Source: a virus
Length of the DNA stretch: 62,841 nt
Strand: one strand, 5' to 3'
IMG/VR virus record: IMGVR_UViG_3300046167_000691
Location: 1 to 62,841 of that record
Below the pieces are notes generated by a model. It searched no databases and was not told the origin of the DNA. It saw only the letters and a list, made by a program, of their open reading frames with translations. Below are positions 1 to 7,404 of the stretch, in pieces. A program made the position numbers and the translations under genes. Every line of letters begins with the position of its first letter. Within the stretch, counting starts at the first letter, position 1.

Positions 1-54
1 GTTTTACCTAACTAAATAGTATATTTACACTTAAATACCCTAGTGAGAACCGTT

Positions 55-271
55 TTAACAACAATTACATCGATCCCACTCTTTACCGTTTCTACATGTT
101 TCACCTAAAACTTCTAAATCGCAGAATTCTCGGTGATAGAACTCTATTAACTCTGTTGTAGTGAACTTCTTCCTCCACTGAGTTGTCTGTTCGATCCAGT
201 GGTACTCACCGGATTTTTTCTACATTTCCGTCATTCATCCATTCTAACATTTCTTTAGTTACTTCATACAT
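55..271 (-). pseudogene. frameshifted left copy of the 71-residue early protein
   Basis: This matches the intact gene at 61247..61462, but a run of six T (five in the right copy) near base 213-218 shifts the frame. The intact protein ends in a CNCC cysteine cluster. The change is a homopolymer length difference, so it may be a sequencing error or a real strain mutation. An early-class promoter lies upstream at 315..337. Confidence 0.75.
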
Positions 272-314
272 AGTTATTATATTTAATTATTAGTTTATTA
301 TTAATTACACTTTT

Positions 315-337
315 ATTATATATTACATGTCGTTTTT
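315..337 (-). promoter_or_regulatory. early-class phage promoter, site a
   Basis: Read on the minus strand this is AAAAACGAC, 8 bases, TATAAT. TATAGC lies directly upstream, 17 bases before the -10 box. It precedes the gene starting at 271 and is repeated at 61506..61528. Confidence 0.7.
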
Positions 338-473
338 GCTATACACACACTCTGTTTTGTGGTAAAATTTCGATCTTTTTAGCTAAAATACGGTGAATTT
401 GGCTAAAGAACATAGGTATGCTATACACACAGTGTAGATTACTGTATTTTAGTTAAAAGCCGAAGCTATAAGC

Positions 474-791
474 CTACTTTTTAGTAGACTTAGCTTCAGT
501 TATAGTTGCCAGATGTCTGACAGTGCTTGGTAGGTTAGTACTTTGTGACCAGTACTTTCTTTTTATCCAGCAAGCTTGTAGTTGTAGCTTAGGTAACATT
601 GCATTGAGTATTGTATCATGACAGTATGTTACAGTTTGCTTTTTGTTGTTAACAAAGGTGATCTGTTGGTTGCGACCGAGCCAAGATTCTCTGACTACAA
701 AGTTTTTTCTGATGATCGGAGGCCAGATTTTAGCTTTATCTTCGTTTGACATTGTTTTTAGTGCTTTTTGCATAATTTCATTTGTGCTCAT
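474..791 (-). CDS. hypothetical early protein, 105 aa (left copy)
   Basis: I do not recognise this protein. It is basic, with WPPIIRKNF, ESWLGRN and TVTYCHD segments, and has no membrane segment. A diverged copy lies at 61843..62160; most nucleotide differences between the copies are silent, which shows the gene is under purifying selection and really coding. Two tandem early-class promoters (839..861 and 950..972) lie upstream, with a long A/T-rich leader. It sits among other small early genes. Confidence 0.75.
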   Translation of the reverse strand: MSTNEIMQKALKTMSNEDKAKIWPPIIRKNFVVRESWLGRNQQITFVNNKKQTVTYCHDTILNAMLPKLQLQACWIKRKYWSQSTNLPSTVRHLATITEAKSTKK

Positions 792-838
792 AATTTTTAA
801 TTTTAAGTTTATAATTTATTTTTAGTTTATATATTAAT

Positions 839-861
839 ATTATATATTAATAGTCGTTTTA
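839..861 (-). promoter_or_regulatory. early-class phage promoter, site b
   Basis: Minus strand TAAAACGAC (one mismatch to the consensus), 8 bases, TATAAT, upstream of the 105-residue gene. It is conserved at 62208..62230. Confidence 0.65.
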
Positions 862-949
862 GTTATTTTATATAAATTAATTAAATTTAATATTTATTTT
901 TATATTTATTTTAATTATAATAATTATATTTATTATTAACTACATTTAT

Positions 950-972
950 ATTATATATATAGTGTCGTTTTT
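950..972 (-). promoter_or_regulatory. early-class phage promoter, site c
   Basis: Minus strand AAAAACGAC, 8 bases, TATAAT, with TATAGC 17 bases before the -10 box. It is in tandem with site b, about 110 bases farther upstream, and is conserved at 62319..62341. The gene-free stretch 792..1098 holds these two promoters and the RNA element at 1030..1092. Confidence 0.65.
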
Positions 973-1029
973 GCTATACACAATGCTATGCACATTTTGC
1001 GATCGAGTAAAAAAATGCTATACGCAGCC

Positions 1030-1092
1030 GGACCCCGGCTGGTTACCTCCGAGGTCAATTAGCTGAGGTCATCCCTCCTCACACCAAGGTCC
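1030..1092 (-). ncRNA. candidate structured RNA element B
   Basis: On the minus strand this folds as a three-way junction. The closing stem is GGACCTTGG with CCGGGGTCC (9 pairs, two G-U). Hairpin GAGG..CCTC has loop AGGGATGA. Hairpin ACCT..AGGT has loop CGG, followed by AACCAG. The single-stranded parts GGTGT, AGCTAATTG and AACCAGCC are shared with element A at 58263..58317, while the stems differ in sequence but keep pairing. It lies downstream of the 50-residue gene. The family is unknown to me. Confidence 0.5.
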
Positions 1093-1098
1093 GATGCG

Positions 1099-1251
1099 CT
1101 AGACTGAAGCCCAGAACAGATCTTGCTGCTCTGGAGTTAGTCCTTTTAAGTTATCCTGGCCGAACATATCCTGGCAGATCTGGGTTCTTCGTTCAGACTC
1201 AGCTATGCCTCGCATAACCTCATCCCATGCTTGTGAATTAGTTTGATACAT
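1099..1251 (-). CDS. small hypothetical protein, 50 aa (left copy)
   Basis: The translation starts MYQTNSQAWDEVM and ends EQQDLFWASV. It is acidic and Gln-rich with no recognised domain. The right copy at 62468..62620 has the same length, with conservative replacements and silent changes, which supports coding. Genes downstream of 1436 on the minus strand (25 aa, 34 aa, 50 aa) are packed within a few bases of each other and look like one operon under the promoter at 1464..1486. Confidence 0.7.
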   Translation of the reverse strand: MYQTNSQAWDEVMRGIAESERRTQICQDMFGQDNLKGLTPEQQDLFWASV

Positions 1252-1252
1252 A

Positions 1253-1357
1253 TTAATTAATTTGTGTTAGTGAGTTAAGATATTCTACTGCGAGTGCTAG
1301 TTCGTAGTCATAGTTCATTGCTTGTGTGTACAGGTACTCTTCATTGTAATTTTTCAT
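1253..1357 (-). CDS. small hypothetical protein, 34 aa (left copy)
   Basis: Translation MKNYNEEYLYTQAMNYDYEL followed by a short helix-like tail, acidic and Tyr-rich. The stop codon lies 1 base before the next gene's start region. The copy at 62622..62726 keeps the frame. Function unknown. Confidence 0.6.
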   Translation of the reverse strand: MKNYNEEYLYTQAMNYDYELALAVEYLNSLTQIN

Positions 1358-1358
1358 A

Positions 1359-1436
1359 TTAGTTTCGGATTGCGAAAGCTGCAGCAGCTCCCAGATTAGA
1401 CATTACTTTTTTAATTTTGATAATTGCATTTTTCAT
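1359..1436 (-). CDS. tiny basic peptide, 25 aa (left copy)
   Basis: Translation MKNAIIKIKKVMSNLGAAAA then a short basic end: an amphipathic or weakly hydrophobic Ala-rich peptide. It is the first gene after promoter 1464..1486 and the frame is kept in the right copy (62728..62805). It could be a small membrane-active peptide, but that is inference only. Confidence 0.5.
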   Translation of the reverse strand: MKNAIIKIKKVMSNLGAAAAFAIRN

Positions 1437-1463
1437 ATTATAGTTTTTATTAGTTACATTATT

Positions 1464-1486
1464 ATTATATATTATACGTCGTTTTT
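1464..1486 (-). promoter_or_regulatory. early-class phage promoter, site d
   Basis: Minus strand AAAAACGAC, 8 bases, TATAAT, upstream of the 25/34/50-residue gene cluster. Confidence 0.65.
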
Positions 1487-1493
1487 AAAATAC

Positions 1494-1634
1494 TTAGCTA
1501 ACTAAGTACTTTATATGATCTCTTATGAAGTTTATATCTTCTTCATGAAAATGATTGTGATACTCTCCATTTAATTTTGTTAGTACATCATACATTTTTT
1601 CTTCTTTTGAGTAATTGATTGTGAATTCAAACAT
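1494..1634 (-). CDS. small hypothetical protein, 46 aa
   Basis: The translation begins MFEFTINYSKEEKMYDV and ends HIKYLVS. It is acidic at the N end with a His-rich middle (YHNHFHEED), which might bind metal. It follows the early-class promoter 1721..1743 after a long A/T leader. No family recognised. Confidence 0.6.
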   Translation of the reverse strand: MFEFTINYSKEEKMYDVLTKLNGEYHNHFHEEDINFIRDHIKYLVS

Positions 1635-1720
1635 AATTTTTAATTTTTAATTTTTAATTTAATTTATAATTTATTTTAATTATTATTAATAATATTATTA
1701 TTATTATTAACTTCATATTT

Positions 1721-1743
1721 ATTATATATACAGTGCCGTTTTT
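1721..1743 (-). promoter_or_regulatory. early-class phage promoter, site e
   Basis: Minus strand AAAAACGGC (one mismatch), 8 bases, TATAAT, with TATAGC 17 bases before the -10 box. Two further TATAGC copies lie upstream (1752..1759 and 1776..1783 contain TGCTATAC on the plus strand). Confidence 0.65.
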
Positions 1744-1803
1744 GCTATACATGCTATACGCACGTAATAAAAAAATGCTATACGCGATTTCTCGCGCAAG
1801 CTT

Positions 1804-1986
1804 TTAATAATTATTCCACCATTTTATTAAATTAGCATTTAAATTTTTATTTAAATTTATTATATAATTATTTATATAATTTTTATTTTCTTCACTAAAG
1901 CTATGAAATAATTTATTATTTAAATATATATATATGTGATAGCATTTATTAATTTCGTCAAATATTATTTTATTAGTAAAATCCAT
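1804..1986 (-). CDS. small hypothetical protein, 60 aa
   Basis: A very A/T-rich reading frame coding mostly Asn, Ile, Lys and Tyr, with aromatic residues near the C end (KWWNNY). It follows the 62-residue gene in the same direction and probably shares its promoter. Composition is near that of random A/T-rich sequence, so coding is only moderately supported. Confidence 0.45.
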   Translation of the reverse strand: MDFTNKIIFDEINKCYHIYIYLNNKLFHSFSEENKNYINNYIINLNKNLNANLIKWWNNY

Positions 1987-2039
1987 AATTTATTATTTTT
2001 ATTTATTATTAATTTATTTATTATTATTTTTATTTATTA

Positions 2040-2228
2040 TTATTTTATATTTATTATTTTATATTTTAAATAATTATTATTAAATATTTTATCAACTTCT
2101 TTTAAATCTTTTTTATTAATTAATATTAATTTATTATTAATTTGAATCGGATGCTTTAATATATTTTTATTTATTATAATATTTAATATATTTTTAGGCT
2201 GACTAGTTTTTAATTTTAATATTTGCAT
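2040..2228 (-). CDS. small hypothetical protein, 62 aa
   Basis: A basic Ile/Lys/Asn-rich protein starting MQILKLKTSQPKNILNIII. It is the first gene after early-class promoter 2332..2354, separated by about 100 bases of A/T sequence. Function unknown; low complexity makes coding less certain. Confidence 0.5.
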   Translation of the reverse strand: MQILKLKTSQPKNILNIIINKNILKHPIQINNKLILINKKDLKEVDKIFNNNYLKYKIINIK

Positions 2229-2331
2229 AATTTTTAATTTTAAATTTAATTTATTAATTTATTTTTTTATTTATTTTTATAATTAATTTAATATTTATTT
2301 TTATATTTATTTAATTATTTTCTTTATAATA

Positions 2332-2354
2332 ATTATATATAGAGTGTCGTTATT
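2332..2354 (-). promoter_or_regulatory. early-class phage promoter, site f
   Basis: Minus strand AATAACGAC (one mismatch), 8 bases, TATAAT, with TATAGC 17 bases before the -10 box. It is the last early promoter before the divergent late arm. Confidence 0.6.
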
Positions 2355-2359
2355 GCTAT

Positions 2360-2570
2360 ACACGCTAGCGCTGCAGCTAGCTGCTTATAAAATATTAAAC
2401 GAAAAAGCCTGTTGCTTGCTGCAAAACTCAAAGCAAAAGGCTAAAGCTAAAAGCTAAAAGCTGAAATCAAAGGGGGACTGGGTAAAATGAATTGCGTTTC
2501 CCGTAGGAAAAAGTTTTTATAAATAAGCATGTAGCCCTATACCTCTTATTATGCAATAACAATTTTTACC
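2360..2570. other. divergent intergenic region with palindrome and hairpin
   Basis: There is no gene between the minus-strand early arm and the plus-strand late arm. It holds a palindromic run GCTAGCGCTGCAGCTAGC near 2363..2380, a long hairpin at 2406..2442 (AGCCT/AGGCT and TTGCTT/AAGCAA), and a short direct repeat of AAAGCT around 2443..2473. It is a candidate for a terminator, replication origin or packaging site; nothing in the sequence decides between these. Confidence 0.4.
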
Positions 2571-2572
2571 TG

Positions 2573-2602
2573 TAGCTTTTGGAAAAAACGTGTAATTATA
2601 TA
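2573..2602 (+). promoter_or_regulatory. late-class phage promoter, site 1
   Basis: TAGCTTT, 17-base spacer ending ACGTGTAAT, then TATATA. It lies 25 bases before the first late gene. The same layout recurs at 7360, 23178, 53516 (minus), 54591 and 61069. Confidence 0.7.
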
Positions 2603-2626
2603 TAACCATATAATAGAATGTAACGG

Positions 2627-2920
2627 ATGGCTTCAAAACAAAAATTATCGCCTGCGGCTAGAAAAGCAAAAGCGAAGAGAGACCTGGCTTATGCTAAGAC
2701 GGCTGATAGACGTAAGAAGAAGGCGCATGCACAGAGAGAAAGACGCAGAGCTAAACGCAGAGGTAAAAATGTCGATGGGTTAGATTGGGATCATAAAGAT
2801 GGCCGATGGGAAAAGATTTCTCGCAATAGAGCTAATGATGGAGAGGGAACAAAAAAAGAAGGTAAAAAGAAATATAAGGTACCGAAGCGCAAGCGCCGGG
2901 TTAAAAAGAAAAAGAAATGA
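2627..2920 (+). CDS. very basic protein with degenerate HNH-like motif, 97 aa
   Basis: The first late gene. About half of the residues are Lys, Arg or Ala, and both ends are polybasic. The middle holds DGLDWDHKDGRWEKISRNR, which resembles the core of HNH-type motifs but lacks the rest of that fold. Such Lys-rich proteins may bind virion or intracellular DNA; that is inference. The stop overlaps the next start (ATGA at 2917), so the two are translationally coupled. It is close downstream of late-class promoter 1. Confidence 0.7.
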   Translation: MASKQKLSPAARKAKAKRDLAYAKTADRRKKKAHAQRERRRAKRRGKNVDGLDWDHKDGRWEKISRNRANDGEGTKKEGKKKYKVPKRKRRVKKKKK

Positions 2921-3723
2921 GTAGAATTACTACATATCCTATAATATCCACGGTAGCTCAAGATGACCTGCTAGTTATATCCGATGTTAGTTCTTCTACG
3001 TTTCCGACTAAGAGTGTTACGGTACAACAATTGGTGGGTGGAAGTACCGCCCCCTTAGCGCTGACTGTGAATGGAACATCGGGAGCAGCTACTTTAATAA
3101 ACAATGTTTTAAACATACCTCAGTATATTGGGGGTGTAAGTAGAATAATAGCGGGTACTAATGTAACCATATCGCCATCTGGTGGCACTGGAGCGGTAAC
3201 AATTAATGCCAGCGGCGGTGGTGGTGGCGGTATAAGTACTGTTAGCGCTACTGGAAAAACTGGGCCATCTTCCATTACAGGAACTAATCTTAACGTACCG
3301 GACTATAATAGGGACCAATTGGCTTTTTCTTTTAGTATAACTACCTCGAGTAATCCAATTATTAGGGTTGGTAGAAATACATTTACTCCCACAGCCGGCT
3401 CGGGAGATGTTAATTGGAGTATTGCAGCAGACGGTGGGACCGTGGGAAGCTTTACAATTACCGCATCGGCACAAGTGTTTAGTAATACCAGTAGCGGTAA
3501 TTACTTAACGCATTTTACTATAATGGACCCCAACCTAACAACTCCTTCATCGGGTACGGGGACTCTACCTAGAATAGCTATAGCAAAAGTAACCAGCACA
3601 ACTACTTTTAATTTAAGTTTCTTTCAGGGGCAGTCCGGTAATGTGCTTGGGCAAAGAATTGCTCCGGCTACTGGGGATCTTCCCGTTACGGTAATGGTAT
3701 CTAGGTATCTTTTAGGATTTTAA
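2917..3723 (+). CDS. tail or fiber-like structural protein, 268 aa
   Basis: The N-terminal segment (ISTVAQDDLLVISDVSS) is of the type found at the start of many marine phage tail/fiber proteins. It is followed by Ser/Thr/Gly-rich beta sequence with a poly-Gly linker near residues 98-105 and a C-terminal beta domain. It probably forms part of the receptor-binding apparatus. It lies between the basic protein and further fiber-type genes. No catalytic motif is seen. Confidence 0.65.
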   Translation: MSRITTYPIISTVAQDDLLVISDVSSSTFPTKSVTVQQLVGGSTAPLALTVNGTSGAATLINNVLNIPQYIGGVSRIIAGTNVTISPSGGTGAVTINASGGGGGGISTVSATGKTGPSSITGTNLNVPDYNRDQLAFSFSITTSSNPIIRVGRNTFTPTAGSGDVNWSIAADGGTVGSFTITASAQVFSNTSSGNYLTHFTIMDPNLTTPSSGTGTLPRIAIAKVTSTTTFNLSFFQGQSGNVLGQRIAPATGDLPVTVMVSRYLLGF

Positions 3724-3754
3724 ATAAAAAATAAAAAAATAAAAAAAATAAACA

Positions 3755-4045
3755 ATGGGACAATACGCAAATCAACCAGATTTTGGAACAATAGCGGTAG
3801 CAGTAACTGCTAGCAACACAATAAATAACACTACTAACTTAGATAGCTCATGCTTATTTATAGGAACAGGTGGTGATGTAAAAGTAATACTATCAGGAGT
3901 AAACGGTGCTGGTGGCACAGGGCGACCTACGGCAGCGCAAGCTGTGGTTTTTAAAGGTTTACCAGCAGGATCTTTTTTACCAGTTATAGTAGATTATGTA
4001 CTAGCTACTGGAACAACTGCTGCTGATTTAATAGCTGTTAAGTAA
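3755..4045 (+). CDS. small virion spike/base-type protein, 96 aa
   Basis: A compact beta-rich protein (VAVTASNT, LFIGTGGDVKVILSG, LPAGSFLPVIVDYVLATGTT). The FIGTGGDV..LPV.V..V.ATGTTA pattern is like small spike-base proteins of marine phages and gene transfer agents, known to me mainly by annotation. It is preceded by an A-rich leader with no Shine-Dalgarno site. The stop overlaps the start of the next small gene (TAATG). Confidence 0.6.
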   Translation: MGQYANQPDFGTIAVAVTASNTINNTTNLDSSCLFIGTGGDVKVILSGVNGAGGTGRPTAAQAVVFKGLPAGSFLPVIVDYVLATGTTAADLIAVK

Positions 4046-4185
4046 TGGGTGGTCAATCTATAGGTAACGGTATATGGTGGCCTTCTAATTATGGAGGCGG
4101 CGGTGGTGGTGGTCCGTTTATTATAGCGGAAAATGGTGACTTCATATTATCTGAAGCAGGAGATAACTTAACCCCAGAAAATTAA
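4045..4185 (+). CDS. Gly-rich mini-protein, 46 aa
   Basis: Translation MGGQSIGNGIWWPSNYGG, a run of seven Gly, then a short acidic tail (PFIIAENGDFILSEAGDN). The start overlaps the stop of the preceding gene by one base. Tryptophan pair plus poly-Gly suggests a small structural adaptor; function unknown. Confidence 0.6.
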   Translation: MGGQSIGNGIWWPSNYGGGGGGGPFIIAENGDFILSEAGDNLTPEN

Positions 4186-4204
4186 AAACATAAAATAATA
4201 AACA

Positions 4205-6724
4205 ATGGCAAATATAAAATTTTCAGAATTTACTGAGGCAGCTGCAATAGGAGACATAGCTTTTGTTGTAGGATATGATGGATCAACCAATAAAAGAATA
4301 CTAGCTACCGATCTATTGGGGAATTATCTTCCTTTAGCTGGTGGTACAATGACTGGTAATACTCTCCACGGAGATAACGTAAAAAGTATTTATGGAGCTG
4401 GTGGAGATCTTGAAATTTATCACACTGGAACCCACAGTATTATAAAAGACGCTGGTACTGGTAATTTACAACTTAATGCTGGTAGTTTTGTATTAAACAA
4501 TTCAGGTGATACTCAAAATATGATTATTGCAATTGATGGGGGTGCTACTACGCTTTTTTGTGCAGGCGTTAATAGATTAGCAACTACATCCACGGGTATT
4601 ACTGTTGCTGGTAATGGTATATTTTCAGGTAACGTTGGTATAGGAACTACGAGTCCTAATGAAAAATTACAAGTTGCAGGAAACATTCACGCATACGCAC
4701 CTGGTGGTGTTAATGCTGAATTAGCAGCAAGTACTGCAGCAGGTTCAACTACTATAGCAATTAGGTCTTCAGGTGTAACTCATTTTAATGGGGGTAACGT
4801 AGGGATAGGTACTACTGCTCCTGGTGCTAAATTGCAAATTGGTTCTGCAACACATGCACCAAGTGGTAATTTAGCTAACAATCTTTTACAGATTAAATCG
4901 GCTTCAGGTTTCGCATATTTAACTATTGGTAACGGAGACTCTGCAAACGCTACGTCTTATATCGGTGGCGCTTCTGGTCTTACGGTAGTCGGTTCGGTAA
5001 CAGATGCTGGGGCTTTATCAGAATATATGCGTATAACCAATACAGGTAATGTAGGAATAGGAACTTCTAGTCCTAGCGATAAATTATCTGTTGTTTCAAC
5101 AGTTGGTATAGTAGGTGATGGTACAAATCAAGGTTTATTAAAACTTTATTGTGAAGCAGGAACTCCCCACTACGTAGGGCTAAAAGGACCTAATCATTCT
5201 GGGGGTAGTAGTTATACATTACAACTACCAAACACATTACCTAACGTAGCTAATCAAATACTTGAGTCAAATGCAACGGGAACCTTATCTTGGATTGCTA
5301 CACCAAGTGGTGGCGGGGGCGCATCAAGTTTAAATGGTTTAAGTGATGTCGCACTAACAGCTTTTACTTCTGCATTAATAAATATACCAGCAGGAGGCAT
5401 AGGTAGCTATAGTTTCACTATGGGGGCTGGGGCTGGTAATTCAATGACCACTGGCGCTCAAAGTAACACATTTATTGGTTACAACGCCGGAAACTCTAAT
5501 AATGGGGACAATCATGTTATGATAGGAGCTCATGCAGGGGAAAGAAATGCTGCGACTGTGTCATTTGGTAATGTTATGATAGGTAGATATGCCGGTAGAG
5601 GAGCGGTTGGAAGCGATGCACATTCTACTATAGCTATAGGCGAATCCGCTTTAGAAGCTGTAACGGGGGGCGACAGAAATATAGCAGTAGGGTTTCATGC
5701 TTTAAGAAGATTAACAACAGCTGGCTCAACTATTGCTATAGGACCAGAAGCTGGGGAATTTATTATTGATAAATCTGATTCAGTTATTATTGGCTATCAG
5801 GCCATGGAAAATGCTAATTCTGGGCAATGTGTAGTCATAGGTAGTCAGGCGAATGACACAGCTGTAACAAATTTCGGCACGGGAGCTATTCATATAGGTT
5901 ATCAAGCAGGTAGATCTTCTACAGGAAACCGAAAAATTAATATTGGTTGGACCGCAGGAACCGCTCAAACCACAGGAGGTGGTGTAAATATTGGTGAAAG
6001 AGCAGGTGCTAGTAATACGAGTTCACAAGGTAGAGTATGTGTTGGGGGCTATTCAGCTCAGTACAACACGGGGAGTTCTAATACTTTTATAGGAGAATAT
6101 TCTGGGCAAGGTATATCTGGATCGTCTAACGGCGGTTACAACACCACTTTAGGTTACAAATCAATGGAGGACCTTACAAGCGCTCAGTATAACACTGCAG
6201 TAGGTATTAATGCTGGTGGAGGAATTTCAACTGGATCGTTTAATACAATTTTAGGTGGGTATTCGGGTAATCCAGCGGGCAAACTTACTACAGGTAGCTA
6301 TAATGTGCTTTTAGGTGTAAACGCTCAAGGATCTACTGCTACTGTAAATAATGAAGTTAGTATTTTTAATAATAGTGTATTCGCTAGGTTCCAGGGTAGT
6401 GCAGTTGCTTGGTCATTTGTTTCTGACAAAAGAGATAAAAAAGATATAAAAGATTTAGAGCTAGGCCTTGATTTCGTTGACAAATTAAAACCAAGAAAGT
6501 TTAAATGGAATTTAAGATCTTCTGATAAAGATGATGGCGCAGAAGCATCAGGGTTTATAGCGCAGGAAATAAAAGAAACTCTTGATGAAAGCGGAATTGA
6601 CTATACAGGAATAGTTAACACGGATGACCCTAACCAATACACGGTAGCTCAAGCTAACATTATACCAATGCTAGTTAAAGCTATCCAAGAATTAAAAGCA
6701 GAAATAGAAATATTAAAATCTTAA
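4205..6724 (+). CDS. tail fiber with YadA-like repeats and S74 chaperone domain, 839 aa
   Basis: Probable receptor-binding trimeric fiber. Residues 1-50 form a virion attachment-type N end. Residues about 130-330 hold GNVGIGTTSP-type repeats. About 400-720 hold some 17 short repeats of the form xxIGxxAG (IGYNAG, IGAHAG, IGRYAG, IGYQAG), typical of YadA-like left-handed beta-roll heads. The last about 100 residues (SDKRDKKDIKDLELGLDFV ... ASGFIAQEI) are a peptidase S74 intramolecular chaperone, known to assemble the trimer and then cut itself off. The C end is a coiled coil. Confidence 0.85.
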   Translation: MANIKFSEFTEAAAIGDIAFVVGYDGSTNKRILATDLLGNYLPLAGGTMTGNTLHGDNVKSIYGAGGDLEIYHTGTHSIIKDAGTGNLQLNAGSFVLNNSGDTQNMIIAIDGGATTLFCAGVNRLATTSTGITVAGNGIFSGNVGIGTTSPNEKLQVAGNIHAYAPGGVNAELAASTAAGSTTIAIRSSGVTHFNGGNVGIGTTAPGAKLQIGSATHAPSGNLANNLLQIKSASGFAYLTIGNGDSANATSYIGGASGLTVVGSVTDAGALSEYMRITNTGNVGIGTSSPSDKLSVVSTVGIVGDGTNQGLLKLYCEAGTPHYVGLKGPNHSGGSSYTLQLPNTLPNVANQILESNATGTLSWIATPSGGGGASSLNGLSDVALTAFTSALINIPAGGIGSYSFTMGAGAGNSMTTGAQSNTFIGYNAGNSNNGDNHVMIGAHAGERNAATVSFGNVMIGRYAGRGAVGSDAHSTIAIGESALEAVTGGDRNIAVGFHALRRLTTAGSTIAIGPEAGEFIIDKSDSVIIGYQAMENANSGQCVVIGSQANDTAVTNFGTGAIHIGYQAGRSSTGNRKINIGWTAGTAQTTGGGVNIGERAGASNTSSQGRVCVGGYSAQYNTGSSNTFIGEYSGQGISGSSNGGYNTTLGYKSMEDLTSAQYNTAVGINAGGGISTGSFNTILGGYSGNPAGKLTTGSYNVLLGVNAQGSTATVNNEVSIFNNSVFARFQGSAVAWSFVSDKRDKKDIKDLELGLDFVDKLKPRKFKWNLRSSDKDDGAEASGFIAQEIKETLDESGIDYTGIVNTDDPNQYTVAQANIIPMLVKAIQELKAEIEILKS

Positions 6725-6728
6725 AAAT

Positions 6729-6983
6729 ATGAGACGTAACACAGTAACAGCAGAAAAAGGATATGACGAAAATGATATATTAAATATACAAAGCCAATTA
6801 CCATCCCAACTACAGGATATTTCAGTGGCTGATATAGAGAGCGAAGTATACCAAAATATACAAGGTCACTTTTTATTCGTTTTAGCAGAAGATTTTTACA
6901 AAGATGAATTAACAGCTGAGCAAATAACTGAAATGGAAAGTTATCTACCTGAAAATTATCAAGAAATTTTTTATACTAATTAA
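6729..6983 (+). CDS. hypothetical acidic protein, 84 aa
   Basis: Starts 4 bases after the fiber gene. The protein is acidic, helix-rich, with NIQSQLPSQLQDISV and ESYLPENYQEIFY. No domain recognised. Position suggests a fiber accessory or assembly factor. Confidence 0.6.
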   Translation: MRRNTVTAEKGYDENDILNIQSQLPSQLQDISVADIESEVYQNIQGHFLFVLAEDFYKDELTAEQITEMESYLPENYQEIFYTN

Positions 6984-7010
6984 TAATAGAAACATTAAAA
7001 ACTTAAAATT

Positions 7011-7352
7011 ATGATTACTTACGAATGGAATTGCAAAACAGTTGACTGCTATGTTGAAACAGAGGGAGAATCTGATGTAGTGTATAATGTGCATTGGATT
7101 GTTACTGGAGTTTCAGATACATTAAACCCACAAGGGGATCCTTACACGTCAACTAGCATTGGAACACAAGAATTAAAAATTGATGATATTACAAACTTTA
7201 TACCTTTTGATCAACTTACAAACGATGAGGTAGCAGCGTGGACTAAAAGCACAATGGGAGATGAACAAGTAACATATATTGAAGCAGGTATCGCGTCAGC
7301 TATTGAGTTACTTATAAACCCAGTTTCTGTTACTTTACAAGTTGGAGGCTGA
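7011..7352 (+). CDS. conserved phage protein, 113 aa
   Basis: A beta-rich acidic protein (MITYEWNCKTVDCYVETEG ... YNVHWIVTGVSDT). This type is common and uncharacterised in marine cyanophages and pelagiphages, usually near tail genes. The C end is hydrophobic. No catalytic motif. Late-class promoter 2 begins 8 bases after the stop. Confidence 0.65.
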   Translation: MITYEWNCKTVDCYVETEGESDVVYNVHWIVTGVSDTLNPQGDPYTSTSIGTQELKIDDITNFIPFDQLTNDEVAAWTKSTMGDEQVTYIEAGIASAIELLINPVSVTLQVGG

Positions 7353-7359
7353 TAATCTG

Positions 7360-7389
7360 TAGCTTTATAAAATTACGTGTGATTATATA
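7360..7389 (+). promoter_or_regulatory. late-class phage promoter, site 2
   Basis: TAGCTTT, 17-base spacer ending ACGTGTGAT, then TATATA, 15 bases before the groEL start. It gives the chaperonin genes their own start point inside the late arm. Confidence 0.7.
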
Positions 7390-7404
7390 ATAAAATCTAA
7401 TTAA

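Larger units (their letters stand above)
1..1472. repeat. left copy of diverged terminal repeat
   Basis: This stretch is repeated at 61193..62841. The first 200 bases are nearly identical. Farther in, substitutions accumulate, many at third codon positions of the 105-residue gene, and the right copy carries about 177 extra bases. True phage terminal repeats are kept identical by replication, so this is better explained as an assembly of a circular or circularly permuted genome whose ends come from two strains. Confidence 0.9.

Noticed and set aside
1-1472. A true direct terminal repeat of the virion DNA
   Set aside because: The copies differ by many silent substitutions and an indel; genuine terminal repeats are kept identical.
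2486-2521. Short plus-strand frame MNCVSRRKKFL in the divergent intergenic region
   Set aside because: Only 11 codons, no promoter match directly upstream and no conservation evidence.
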